NCBI GenBank assembly: GCA_041395665.1
Contig: JAWLAB010000002.1
Location: 62,001 to 126,000, forward strand
Direction: 5' to 3'
Origin: Pseudomonadales bacterium
GTDB lineage: Bacteria; Pseudomonadota; Gammaproteobacteria; Pseudomonadales; UBA7239
DNA length: 64,000 nucleotides
Below, in pieces: positions 48,538 to 57,105 of this stretch (position 1 is the stretch's first letter; the number at the start of each line of letters is the position of its first letter). The notes beneath the pieces are model-generated. The model saw only the letters and a list, made by a program, of their open reading frames with translations, did no database searches and had not been told where the DNA came from. The position numbers and the translations under genes were made by a program.

Positions 48538-49896
48538 GTGAATCAAGCCACCACGCCGCACGCCAACACCATACCCACCGCAAAAGGGCTGCCCATCATC
48601 GGCTCCATACTGCAACTGGCGCGCAACCCTCTCACTGCTCTCATGGTAATGACACAAGAGAACGGCTCCATGTTCTTCATCAAGGTTTTGCACAAAAAAG
48701 TGCTGGTGATGGGCGGGGTAGATGTCAACCGTTTTATGAGTGAAGAAGGCAAAGACTGCATTATCTCGGGTGAGCAGTGGAAAGATTTGCGCGATTACTG
48801 GGAATCACCTCGTATGTTGATTGCGATGGATGGCCAGCCGCACATTGAGGAGCGCCGCCAATGGAAACGCTATCTTTCCCGTGAAGTGGCACACGGTGAA
48901 CAAGATCAAATGTTTACCGTGATTCGGCAATTAGTGGACGGCTACACTGAACAAAACGAAGTATCCGCCAACTTATTCAGTCGCGCCTTGGTAACACGCG
49001 AACTCTCCTACTTATTTACCGGTGAAATCATTCAGTTACCAGATGATTTATCCGAATCCATCGGTGAATACCTAAAAATGTTATTGGTGGTCAAACTCAA
49101 TAAAAGTTTGCCGAGTTTTGTATTGCACTTTCCTTCTTTTCGCCGTCACGAAAAACGCGTCAAAGCCTTTGGCGCAGATTTACTGCGTCGCGCACGCGGC
49201 AAATTAGACGAAGACAGTTTGTTTTCTATGATGATTAAACGCGTCGATGCCGACCCATCACGCAGTGAGGCGGAATTACTGCCCATCCTCATTACGCCGT
49301 TTATCGCTGGCCTCGACACACTCGCCAGCACGCTCACTTTCTTACTACAGGAATTGCTCAACAATCCCGCTTTGCTCAAACGCGTGCGCGACGAAATTGA
49401 TGCTGCATGTGATGCAAATGATGGCCAGTTGCCGCTACCAGAAAATATGCGCACCATTCCCGCGCTGTTTGCCGTATGCCAAGAAACACTGCGTCGCTAC
49501 CCCGTAGCGTTTGGCACACTGCGCCACGCGGCACAAGATTTTTCATACCAAGGTCATGCAGTAAAAAAAGGGCAACAAATCTTTTTCTTCACTGCGGCGC
49601 CGCATTTTGATGAACGCTATTTTCGCGGCGCAGATCAATTTGACATTGATCGCTTCCTCGAACCGCGCATGGAACAGCGTGCACGCTACGCCTTCTCACC
49701 TTACGGTCGCGGCCCGCATATTTGTTTAGGCGCAGCGCTGGCAGAAAGCATTTTTCTCTCCACCACCGCTTGCCTGCTGCGGCATTATGAATTCAGCGCC
49801 ACCGAACCCGGCAAACGCTACCCGATGATTTTTAATCCAGGGCCCAGCTTGCCGAATCGGTTTCGCATGAAAATTAGCCATCGACAAATACCTTAA
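48538..49896 (+). CDS. Cytochrome P450 (intact)
   Basis: A 452-residue haem monooxygenase. The I-helix region reads PFIAGLDTLASTLTFL (oxygen-binding AG-x-D-T), the K-helix ExxR is ETLRRYPVAFGTLRHA, and the haem-Cys loop is FSPYGRGPHICLGAALAE. The GTG start follows CGGAG. No signal or membrane anchor is seen, so it is probably soluble. No ferredoxin or reductase gene is adjacent. The substrate is unknown; the downstream sterol-type genes suggest a hydrophobic terpenoid or steroid. Confidence 0.9.
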   Translation: MNQATTPHANTIPTAKGLPIIGSILQLARNPLTALMVMTQENGSMFFIKVLHKKVLVMGGVDVNRFMSEEGKDCIISGEQWKDLRDYWESPRMLIAMDGQPHIEERRQWKRYLSREVAHGEQDQMFTVIRQLVDGYTEQNEVSANLFSRALVTRELSYLFTGEIIQLPDDLSESIGEYLKMLLVVKLNKSLPSFVLHFPSFRRHEKRVKAFGADLLRRARGKLDEDSLFSMMIKRVDADPSRSEAELLPILITPFIAGLDTLASTLTFLLQELLNNPALLKRVRDEIDAACDANDGQLPLPENMRTIPALFAVCQETLRRYPVAFGTLRHAAQDFSYQGHAVKKGQQIFFFTAAPHFDERYFRGADQFDIDRFLEPRMEQRARYAFSPYGRGPHICLGAALAESIFLSTTACLLRHYEFSATEPGKRYPMIFNPGPSLPNRFRMKISHRQIP

Positions 49897-49912
49897 ATAA
49901 CGAGATATTTTT

Positions 49913-51076
49913 ATGAACAAATGGCAAATCATTTTATTGATTCTGGTATTACTCAGCGGTGCGGCGTATTGGTTCGCCGCTATTCCCGCACGCGTTTTGC
50001 CCGATGGCAGCGAAAGTCTGCAATGGTTTCAAACAGGTGAATACAAAGTCATCACGGAAAATTTCAAAGCGGTTGACACCTCGCGCAAAACGCAAGCCAA
50101 TAACGCGTTTGCAGGCAGCGATGTGCGTGTATTGAAAGGCAAGATCTGGCGGCCGGAAGGTTTGCAAAAACCGGGGCCACTGCTCGTTTACAGTCACGGT
50201 TTTATGTCTTTCCATCAGGAAGGTCTGTACCTTGTACGCTTTCTCGCCAGTCACGGCTACACCGTAGTGGCTGTTAATTATCCACTGACGAATTTCTTTG
50301 CGCCGGGCAAACCACTGGGCAGTGATGTGGTAAACCAGCCCGGCGATGTGAGCTTTCTCATCACCGCCTTGCTCAAACGCAACAGTGATGCCAGCGATGT
50401 ACTGCACAACACAATTGACGAGAAAAAAATTGCGGTGGCCGGTGTATCGCTCGGCGGCATGACATCCACCCTCGTCACGTTCCATCGCAAGGTGCGCGAC
50501 CCACGCATCACGGCTGCAATCTCGATTGCAGGGCCGGCCAATATGTTTACCGCCGATTTTTTCACCAGCACGAACACACCATTTATGATGATTGCCGGTG
50601 ACGGCGATGCCATTATTCCCTTCGATAAAAATGCCGCACCCATTTCGCAAAAAGACCCGGGAAGTATTCTCGTCAATCTGAAAAATGCCTCGCACGCCGG
50701 TTTTGCACAACCGGCCTCTACCTTCATGCGCTTCATGGCAAACCCGGATACGCTCGGCTGCCGACAAGTCATCAAAGGTTTGAAAAACAAACCAGCCAAT
50801 GAAAAGGAAATTGAATTCCTGCCCGGGCTGGATGCAGCGGCAGATGGCATCGACCTCAGTGACCACACCCTGCCCTGCACAGGCGAGATTCCACCTCGCA
50901 CCATGCAAGCCGCCAGGCAACACATGTTTACCACGCTAGCGGCCTACAGCTTTTTGGAGAGCGTGTTTGCTGAGGATGCACCCGCACGCAGCGCCGCACG
51001 CCACTACCTACTGCAAACACTGCCAACAGAAAACAGCAGTGAAATAGCTGTCACTACCGGTCAGTCAGCGCAATAG
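49913..51076 (+). CDS. Alpha/beta hydrolase with N-terminal membrane anchor or signal
   Basis: A 387-residue protein with an N-terminal hydrophobic stretch (IILLILVLLSGAAYWFA) and an alpha/beta-hydrolase fold. The nucleophile elbow is GVSLGG, the oxyanion region LLVYSHGFMSFHQ, the acid-loop candidate AGDGDAIIPF, and the catalytic His lies in NASHAGF. This resembles dienelactone-hydrolase/PET-hydrolase-like esterases. It starts 17 bases after the P450 gene and is followed 66 bases later by a second P450, so it may hydrolyse an ester taken up for P450 attack. Substrate is unknown. Confidence 0.8.
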   Translation: MNKWQIILLILVLLSGAAYWFAAIPARVLPDGSESLQWFQTGEYKVITENFKAVDTSRKTQANNAFAGSDVRVLKGKIWRPEGLQKPGPLLVYSHGFMSFHQEGLYLVRFLASHGYTVVAVNYPLTNFFAPGKPLGSDVVNQPGDVSFLITALLKRNSDASDVLHNTIDEKKIAVAGVSLGGMTSTLVTFHRKVRDPRITAAISIAGPANMFTADFFTSTNTPFMMIAGDGDAIIPFDKNAAPISQKDPGSILVNLKNASHAGFAQPASTFMRFMANPDTLGCRQVIKGLKNKPANEKEIEFLPGLDAAADGIDLSDHTLPCTGEIPPRTMQAARQHMFTTLAAYSFLESVFAEDAPARSAARHYLLQTLPTENSSEIAVTTGQSAQ

Positions 51077-51141
51077 CTAACTTGTTTGCCGGTGACGCGC
51101 CCTTTAGCGTACCGGCAACACTATTTAAGGAGAGCGCCACC

Positions 51142-52390
51142 ATGACTGAGAAATGTCCCTTCCAGTTTGATTTGATGAATGCCGAGCGCATGGCGAAAGG
51201 CGTGCCGTTCGAAGATTTCAAAACCCTGCGCGAAAAATGCCCCGTGTCTTGGCAAGAAGACACGATTCGCAACGCAAATTTTTGGGCAGTGACCAAGCGC
51301 GACGATCTTGATTTTGTTTCCAAAAATCCCGAGCTGTTTTCTTCCAGCGAAAATCTCGCCCACCCTCAGCCGGGTGGCGATGATCCAGAAGCGATGGAAA
51401 TCATGCGTCAGCTCATCATCAATATGGATCCACCGGATCACATCAAATACCGCCGCGTAGTGCGCAACGCTTTCACAGCCAAAGCCGTGGATGCACTGGA
51501 ACCGATGATGCGCAAAAATGCTAAAGAAATCATCGACAAAATTGCTAAAAAAGGTGAATGCGAATTCGTCAGTGAAGTCGCCGCTGAGATGCCGTTGTTT
51601 GTTATCTGCGCTTTGATGGAAATGCCGTCAGAAGATAGGCAGAAGTTTTCAGATTTGGTGGACATCATGATCGGCATGGACGATCCAGAAATCGGCCAAA
51701 CACCCGAAATGGGACAAGCCGCTGCTGCACAACTCTTTGAAATCGCCATGACTCTAGCTGTGCAACACAAGCTGAATCCCACCAAAGGTTCGGTATTGGA
51801 CGCACTGCTCAACGGTGCGGTAGATGGTGAAAGCCTTGATGAATTTCAATTCTGTACGTTCTTTTTAATTCTGATTGCCGGCGGCGTGAGCCCCGATGCG
51901 CACTGCCACCAGTCAGGGCATGCGACTGCTGATGAAGTACCCGGATCAGTTACAAAAACTGGTGGATGATCCGACACTGATTCCCGTGCCATCGAAGAAA
52001 TTTTGCGCTTCTATCCATCTTTCAACTTCATGCAACGCACCGCTAAACAAGATGTAAAAATTGGTGAGATGGATGTGAAAAAAGGCGACCTCGATGCGTA
52101 TGTACTACCCATCCGCCAACCACGAAGCCGAAATTTTTGGCGAAGATGCGGAGGTGTTCGATGTAACACGCCGCCGCTTCCCCAATTTACGCAACGAACA
52201 CAGAACATTTGGTGTGGGGCAGCATTTCTGCATCGGTTCACATTTGGCGCGCAAAGAATTGCTAGTGATGTTTGAAGAAATGATTCCGCGCATTCGCAAT
52301 CCGCGTTTGGTCGGCGAACCACACTATTTGGTTTCCAACTTTATTCCCGCAATCAAATCGATGCATATTAAGTTTGATTCTGCCGTTTAA
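51142..52390 (+). pseudogene. Second cytochrome P450, with three frame breaks
   Basis: The first ~250 residues (MTEKCPFQFDLMNAERMAKG, MDPPDHIKYRRVVRNAF) read normally to ILIAGG at about 51885. Then a +1 shift gives TATSQGMRLLMKYPDQLQKL, a -1 shift near 51985 gives IEEILRFYPSFNFMQRTAK (ExxR present), and a +1 shift near 52095 gives MYYPSANHEAEIFGEDAEVF with the haem loop FGVGQHFCIGSHLARKEL to 52390. The first break destroys the I-helix oxygen-binding motif. The type is reminiscent of bacterial steroid/terpene P450s (CYP125/142-like context). AAGGAGA precedes the start. Confidence 0.75.
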
Positions 52391-52413
52391 TTTTTATTGT
52401 TTAGGAGCAACAC

Positions 52414-52914
52414 ATGGCCACTTTTCTGCCACTTAAACCTATCGACGAAAGTTTTTTTCGCACAGCCAACTTAATTGCCAGCGCCACCATGGAAGCCAAC
52501 TGCCCGCCTGAGCGCTTGATGGAAACGCTCGCTGGCGATGTGGTATGGACGCAGTGGGCGCCGCCGCTGAAAAATGTGGAATGGACGACCGCCGCGCCAC
52601 ACGGACAGTTTTCTAAACGCACCGTCACTCTCGTCGGCGGGCAGCAGGTAAAAGAAAACTTTTTTATCTGGAAACCGAATCAACAAGTCGCGTTTTATGT
52701 AGAAGAAGGCACCATCCCCGGCATTGAAGCCTTTGCAGAAAACTACGACATCACCGTAAGCAACAACGGCCAAACCACGCATTTGAAATGGACAGTTGCC
52801 ATACAAGTGACCGGCATCGGCGCGTTGTTTATTCCCGTGTCGCGCTTCTTTATGAATCTGTTGTTCAAGCGCTGGCTGCAAAATTACAAACGCATTTTGG
52901 AAAACATGGCGTAA
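52414..52914 (+). CDS. SRPBCC (START-like)-fold protein
   Basis: A 166-residue protein with the SRPBCC ligand-binding pattern: an N-terminal helix after FRTANLIASATMEANCPPE, beta strands with FSKRTVTLVGGQQVKENFFI, an AFAENYDITVSNNGQTTHLK strand, and the long C-terminal helix FFMNLLFKRWLQNYKRILEN. The fold binds hydrophobic ligands such as lipids or polyketides. It lies 23 bases after the P450, so binding of the P450 substrate is a reasonable guess only. Confidence 0.7.
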   Translation: MATFLPLKPIDESFFRTANLIASATMEANCPPERLMETLAGDVVWTQWAPPLKNVEWTTAAPHGQFSKRTVTLVGGQQVKENFFIWKPNQQVAFYVEEGTIPGIEAFAENYDITVSNNGQTTHLKWTVAIQVTGIGALFIPVSRFFMNLLFKRWLQNYKRILENMA

Positions 52915-52917
52915 ATA

Positions 52918-53259
52918 ATGAGCACACTTCCCTCCTGCCCCAGCTGTAATTCCAGTTTCACTTATGAAGATCGCGGTTTATTGATCTGCCCAGAGTGCGC
53001 GCACGAATGGCAAGCCAATGCTATCTCCGCACAAGATGAAGATCGTGTGATCAAAGATGCCAACGGCAATGTTTTAGTGGATGGCGACACCATCACCGTC
53101 ATCAAAGACCTGAAAGTGAAAGGCACTTCCCTGGTCGTGAAAGTCGGCACCAAAGTGAAAAACATTCGCTTGGTGGACGGTGATCACGATATCGATTGCA
53201 AAATCGATGGCATCGGCGCGATGAAACTCAAATCAGAATTTGTACGCAAAGCCACTTAA
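52918..53259 (+). CDS. yjdM: PhnA/YjdM-family zinc-ribbon protein
   Basis: A 113-residue protein with an N-terminal zinc ribbon ([21 protein letters not shown]) and the C-terminal PhnA domain ([40 protein letters not shown]). The family is often annotated as alkylphosphonate utilisation operon protein, though its role is uncertain. It begins 4 bases after the SRPBCC gene. It is probably unrelated to the P450 chemistry. Confidence 0.9.
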   Translation: MSTLPSCPSCNSSFTYEDRGLLICPECAHEWQANAISAQDEDRVIKDANGNVLVDGDTITVIKDLKVKGTSLVVKVGTKVKNIRLVDGDHDIDCKIDGIGAMKLKSEFVRKAT

Positions 53260-53299
53260 TTACCACAGCAAAAAAATGTTCAACGGGGCAGCGGTTCCA

Positions 53300-55513
53300 T
53301 TAAGGCAACTGCGCCCCATTGAATACGCGTACGGATCCTGTATTCCTCAGCACCATTTTTCTAGCAATGTTTCTCACCATCACGGTTGTAGTGGTATCAG
53401 ATTTAGCAGCGCCAACCGCCAAATCATTTTCACCGTCGTGGTTGAAATCACCTTGCCAGCTCAGCGCAGAACCAAAGTGATCATCTGCTTGCGCGCCGTT
53501 CAGTGTGGTGACGGGCGTGCTACTCAAACCGGAGAATATTTGTACGCTGCCAGCATCTCTGCCGGTCACATCCGTTAGCGGAGCGCCGACTGCCCATCGT
53601 GCGCCGTTTGCTGCTGCACTGATCGATGAGCCCAATGCATCCCCGCGCTTAGTGCCGTAAACCGTCAGCAGCGCATCACTCGTGCCTGTGTTGCTGTCAT
53701 ACACAGACGCTCGCCCTGCGCGCATCAATTTTCTCGTTCTTCCGTTTACCACTTCAAAAGCATCGCCAAACGGCGCACCAACATACAAACGGCGTTGGTT
53801 ATCGATAGCAACTGCCGAGCCAAAGTATCCCGTTTCGCTGCGCGTATACAGCAAGTTATTGCTGATGCCGTTATAGACATAAACGCTGCCGCCATTTCTT
53901 GCTTTTGCATCGCTCCACGGCGCGCCAACGATCAGATCAGGGCTGCCATCTGCGTCAGCGTTGCCCACCGCAACCGCTGCACCGAAGTGATCGCCCGCGT
54001 AACTGCCTTCTGCAATCACATTCAGCAAAGTGCCATCTGCACCGGAATACAGCGCCACTCGGCCTGCGGCAGTCAGCGTGCGAGGTCGATTGTTCACCGT
54101 GACCACAACCTTCGCCAACGGCTCGCCAACGATGACATCCGGCACGCCGTCACCATTTTGATCGGGCGCAACAGCGATTGCCGTGCCCAGTTGCTGATTT
54201 CTTTGTGTGCCAGCCAAGGTGCGTAGCACCGTGCCATTTGCACCCGACACCACTTGAATCGTACCGGCAGCTCTCAGCGATAACGGCCTGCCATTCGCCC
54301 CTGGCACAACCACGGTGGCAAACGGCGAGCCAATCAACACATCGTCCACACCGTCGCCATTCATGTCTGCGACCGCAACGCTGCTACCGAGTAGCTCACT
54401 TCTTTCCACGCCGTCCTGCTGTAGCAGTAATAGCGCGTTTTGCGGGAAAAGGTCGCAGGCATCACCCATGCCATCGCCATCGGTGTCGAGCTGATCCGTG
54501 TTGACTACGGCTGGGCAGTTGTCGCTGCTATCCACCACGCTATCGCCATCACTATCTGGCTCACCATTCGGCGTAGGGTCGGCGTTGTCACCAATGCCAT
54601 CGCCGTCCGTATCAACAGATTCAGTGGCATCGAGTGGAAAGACATCATCCACATCGAGAACACCGTCATTATCGTCGTCGGTATCTTCAATCAGCGTTGA
54701 GCCTACGCGCAGATCATCAATATAAATTTCTGAAAAAGAACCCGTCATGACTCCTGTTTCTACTTTCATAGCAACAGTATTGGCTCCAGGAGTCACCTGC
54801 ACCTCGCAGAAATACCACGCACCGGCAGGGGTGCAGGAGGATGCGTAGACAGGGACACCATTGATTTCTACGAAATATCGACCACCCACCAAAATAGAAC
54901 CGCGCTGGTACCAAGAAATACTGGCACCGGTCTGCAATGAAGCCGTTAATGTTGCAGTATTTGCTTGATGCGAAGCATCTCGATAAGTTTTTAAATGCAG
55001 CGAATGTGAAGGGCTCACGCTGTAGGTTGTCGAGACATCCCAACTCGCTCCCGCCGTCGAAAGCATCGTGTTAAACACCCAACCAACACCCGCACCGGAT
55101 TCAAAATCATTGAATACCGGTATTTTTAACTGATCAATGCTGTCTGGTTTACCGTCACCGTCCGTGTCGGTTGTTGCTTCTGCGTTGTTGGGGAAAGCGT
55201 CACAAGCATCACCTACGCCGTCACCATCAATATCAAGCTGGTCAGCATTGGCAACAGATGGACAGTTATCACCTTGCAAATTCGCAGGTGGTGTTCCGGT
55301 TGGATTGGAATAACCCTGAGGACAACAATTGGCACCCCATTGCCCCATAAAACCACAGTTCTGGCTTGCTTGTTGACCCAAGCTATAGGTCAAGACGCTA
55401 TCGTTATCCGTATCTTTTGAACACCAGTATGTTTGCGCTGCGGCAACATTGATAAATGCTAGAAAAATAGCCGCAAATAAAAAAACGCTATTCAACCCGT
55501 GTCGGCGATTCAT
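53300..55513 (-). CDS. Secreted protein with thrombospondin type 3 and FG-GAP repeats
   Basis: A 737-residue exported protein. A signal peptide (VFLFAAIFLAFINVAAA) precedes Cys-rich sequence (CSKDTDNDS, CGFMGQWGANCCPQGY). Calcium-binding TSP3-like repeats (DIDGDGVGDACD, DTDGDGIGDNAD, DTDGDGMGDACD) flank a carbohydrate-binding-like beta domain (residues ~130-270). The C-terminal ~350 residues form FG-GAP/integrin-alpha-like propeller repeats (VADMNGDGVDDVLIGSPFA, GNADADGSPDLIVGAP). It is probably a cell-surface or extracellular adhesin. No autotransporter or sorting tail is recognised. Confidence 0.82.
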   Translation of the reverse strand: MNRRHGLNSVFLFAAIFLAFINVAAAQTYWCSKDTDNDSVLTYSLGQQASQNCGFMGQWGANCCPQGYSNPTGTPPANLQGDNCPSVANADQLDIDGDGVGDACDAFPNNAEATTDTDGDGKPDSIDQLKIPVFNDFESGAGVGWVFNTMLSTAGASWDVSTTYSVSPSHSLHLKTYRDASHQANTATLTASLQTGASISWYQRGSILVGGRYFVEINGVPVYASSCTPAGAWYFCEVQVTPGANTVAMKVETGVMTGSFSEIYIDDLRVGSTLIEDTDDDNDGVLDVDDVFPLDATESVDTDGDGIGDNADPTPNGEPDSDGDSVVDSSDNCPAVVNTDQLDTDGDGMGDACDLFPQNALLLLQQDGVERSELLGSSVAVADMNGDGVDDVLIGSPFATVVVPGANGRPLSLRAAGTIQVVSGANGTVLRTLAGTQRNQQLGTAIAVAPDQNGDGVPDVIVGEPLAKVVVTVNNRPRTLTAAGRVALYSGADGTLLNVIAEGSYAGDHFGAAVAVGNADADGSPDLIVGAPWSDAKARNGGSVYVYNGISNNLLYTRSETGYFGSAVAIDNQRRLYVGAPFGDAFEVVNGRTRKLMRAGRASVYDSNTGTSDALLTVYGTKRGDALGSSISAAANGARWAVGAPLTDVTGRDAGSVQIFSGLSSTPVTTLNGAQADDHFGSALSWQGDFNHDGENDLAVGAAKSDTTTTVMVRNIARKMVLRNTGSVRVFNGAQLP

Positions 55514-55685
55514 CGGTATTTCCTTTTTTATTTTTAGTTTATGGCTCGATTATACCCCCCGCACATGCTGGCAACGCGCAGCGAGAAGCGTAGTTTTGCC
55601 CTCCGCGCAAGCTCTCTATTGAAGTGCCTTTCCAGTATCATTCTGCCTCTTTTTACACGGCCAGCCCGCCTGAGAGGTGAACACC

Positions 55686-56663
55686 ATGACACCGGATGAA
55701 CAGAAAAAAGCCTTTGAAGCCGAGCTCTACACTTGGGTAGGCAAGGAAATCGCGCCGCCCACGGCGGGTTTGGATACCGTGAACGAGGCGATGATTCGTC
55801 ACTGGTGTGAAGTGATGGGTGATACCAACCCCGCTTACACCGCTGCCGCCGCGCAAACCGCAAAAGGCAGCATGATTGCACCGCCCACGATGCTGCAAGC
55901 GTGGAGTATGGAAGGCTACCCGATGGCGTTTGCTGATTCGCAAGATCCATCCACGATGGACGGCCAACGCAAGCTGCACCGCTTTATGGAAGACCACGGT
56001 TTTACCGGCGTGTTGGGCACGAATTGCGATCAGGAATATTTTCGCGATTTGAAGCCGGGCGACACTGTTATCGCACACACCAAAATTCATTCCATCTCCG
56101 AAGAAAAAGCCACCGGCATGGGCACGGGCTATTTCATTGAGACGCGCACGGAATTCACCGATCAAAATAAAGAATTAGTCGGCACGATGTTGTTCCGCGT
56201 GTTGAAATTCAAACCCGCGCAAGCTGCAAAACCTGTGGCAGAAAATGCGCAAGAAGAAAACAAAGCACCGACGCGCGCGAAATCTGTGCGCGGTCACGAC
56301 AACGCGTGGTGGTGGGAGCAACTGGAAAAAAATAAAGTGGTGGCGATTCAGCGCTGCAAATCGTGTTCGACTTTGCGTCATCCGCCACGCCCGTTTTGTA
56401 ATCAGTGCCAAAGCGGCGAATGGGATTTTGTCGCTTCAAAATTGGATGGCGAAATTTTCAGTTTTGTGGAATTACACTACCCAGAAATCCCCGGCTACAC
56501 CTATCCGCTGATGTGCGCGGTGATCACGCTCGATGAAGGCACGCGCATTCTGTCAAATATCATCGACTGCAAACCGGAAGATGTACAAATTGGCAAACGC
56601 GTGAAAGGCGAAATCATGCAAGTGGATGCGGACAATGTGTTGCCGCAATTCAGATTGGTGTGA
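55686..56663 (+). CDS. ChsH2-like MaoC (FAS1-like) dehydratase fused to DUF35 OB-fold domain
   Basis: A 325-residue two-domain protein. Residues 1-170 are a FAS1-like hot-dog dehydratase (VNEAMIRHWCEVMGDTNPAY, MIAPPTMLQAWSMEGYP, FRDLKPGDTVIAHTKIHSI). After a linker comes a DUF35 domain: zinc ribbon CKSCSTLRHPPRPFCNQCQS and an OB fold (DEGTRILSNIIDCKPEDVQ). This layout is that of actinobacterial ChsH2 (Rv3542c), whose MaoC half pairs with ChsH1 and whose DUF35 half binds Ltp2. The ATG at 55686 follows GAGAGG; a GTG at 55677 is a weaker alternative. Confidence 0.83.
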   Translation: MTPDEQKKAFEAELYTWVGKEIAPPTAGLDTVNEAMIRHWCEVMGDTNPAYTAAAAQTAKGSMIAPPTMLQAWSMEGYPMAFADSQDPSTMDGQRKLHRFMEDHGFTGVLGTNCDQEYFRDLKPGDTVIAHTKIHSISEEKATGMGTGYFIETRTEFTDQNKELVGTMLFRVLKFKPAQAAKPVAENAQEENKAPTRAKSVRGHDNAWWWEQLEKNKVVAIQRCKSCSTLRHPPRPFCNQCQSGEWDFVASKLDGEIFSFVELHYPEIPGYTYPLMCAVITLDEGTRILSNIIDCKPEDVQIGKRVKGEIMQVDADNVLPQFRLV

Positions 56664-56673
56664 GGGGATAACA

Positions 56674-57093
56674 ATGAGCAAACAAACATTAAAATTTTCT
56701 GCGGTGAATGTCGGCGATAAATTGCCGGGCATGGATATCGACATCAATGTCAGTTTTATCGTCGCGGGTGCTGTCGCTTCACGCGATTTCACGCCCGTGC
56801 ATCACAACAAAGGCGCGGCGAATGCGTCGGGCTTGGCGAATGTGTTTCCCAACATTCTCACTGACAACGGTTTGGTCGGGCGTTATGCAACGGATTGGGC
56901 GGGCCCAGACAGCACGCTGAAACGCGTCAACATCAAACTCGGCGCACCCGTGCAACCGGGCGAAGTATTGAAATTTACTGGCGAAGTGGCAGCGAAAGAT
57001 GATGCGAACAGCATCGTCGATGTAAAAGTCACCGCCAAAGGCAACTGGGGCATGCACCTCGACGGCATCGTCCGTGTGCAGTTGCCGCAGTAA
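56674..57093 (+). CDS. ChsH1-like MaoC-family dehydratase subunit
   Basis: A 139-residue single hot-dog domain. The hydratase-2 type motif ASRDFTPVHHNKGAANASGL carries the expected Asp and His residues for adding water to an enoyl-CoA. It starts 11 bases after the ChsH2-like gene with GAGGGG before the ATG. In the mycobacterial ChsH1-ChsH2 complex, the single-domain partner supplies the hydratase catalytic residues. Substrate is inferred, not shown. Confidence 0.84.
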   Translation: MSKQTLKFSAVNVGDKLPGMDIDINVSFIVAGAVASRDFTPVHHNKGAANASGLANVFPNILTDNGLVGRYATDWAGPDSTLKRVNIKLGAPVQPGEVLKFTGEVAAKDDANSIVDVKVTAKGNWGMHLDGIVRVQLPQ

Positions 57094-57105
57094 GGAGAAT
57101 TGAAA

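Noticed and set aside
49949..50923. 324-codon open frame antisense to the alpha/beta hydrolase
   Set aside because: The hydrolase on the plus strand has a complete catalytic pattern and ribosome site; the antisense frame has none.
53260..53340. Terminator between yjdM and the FG-GAP gene
   Set aside because: A GGGGC...GCCCC pairing exists but has a long irregular loop, lies partly inside the coding end and lacks a T-run.
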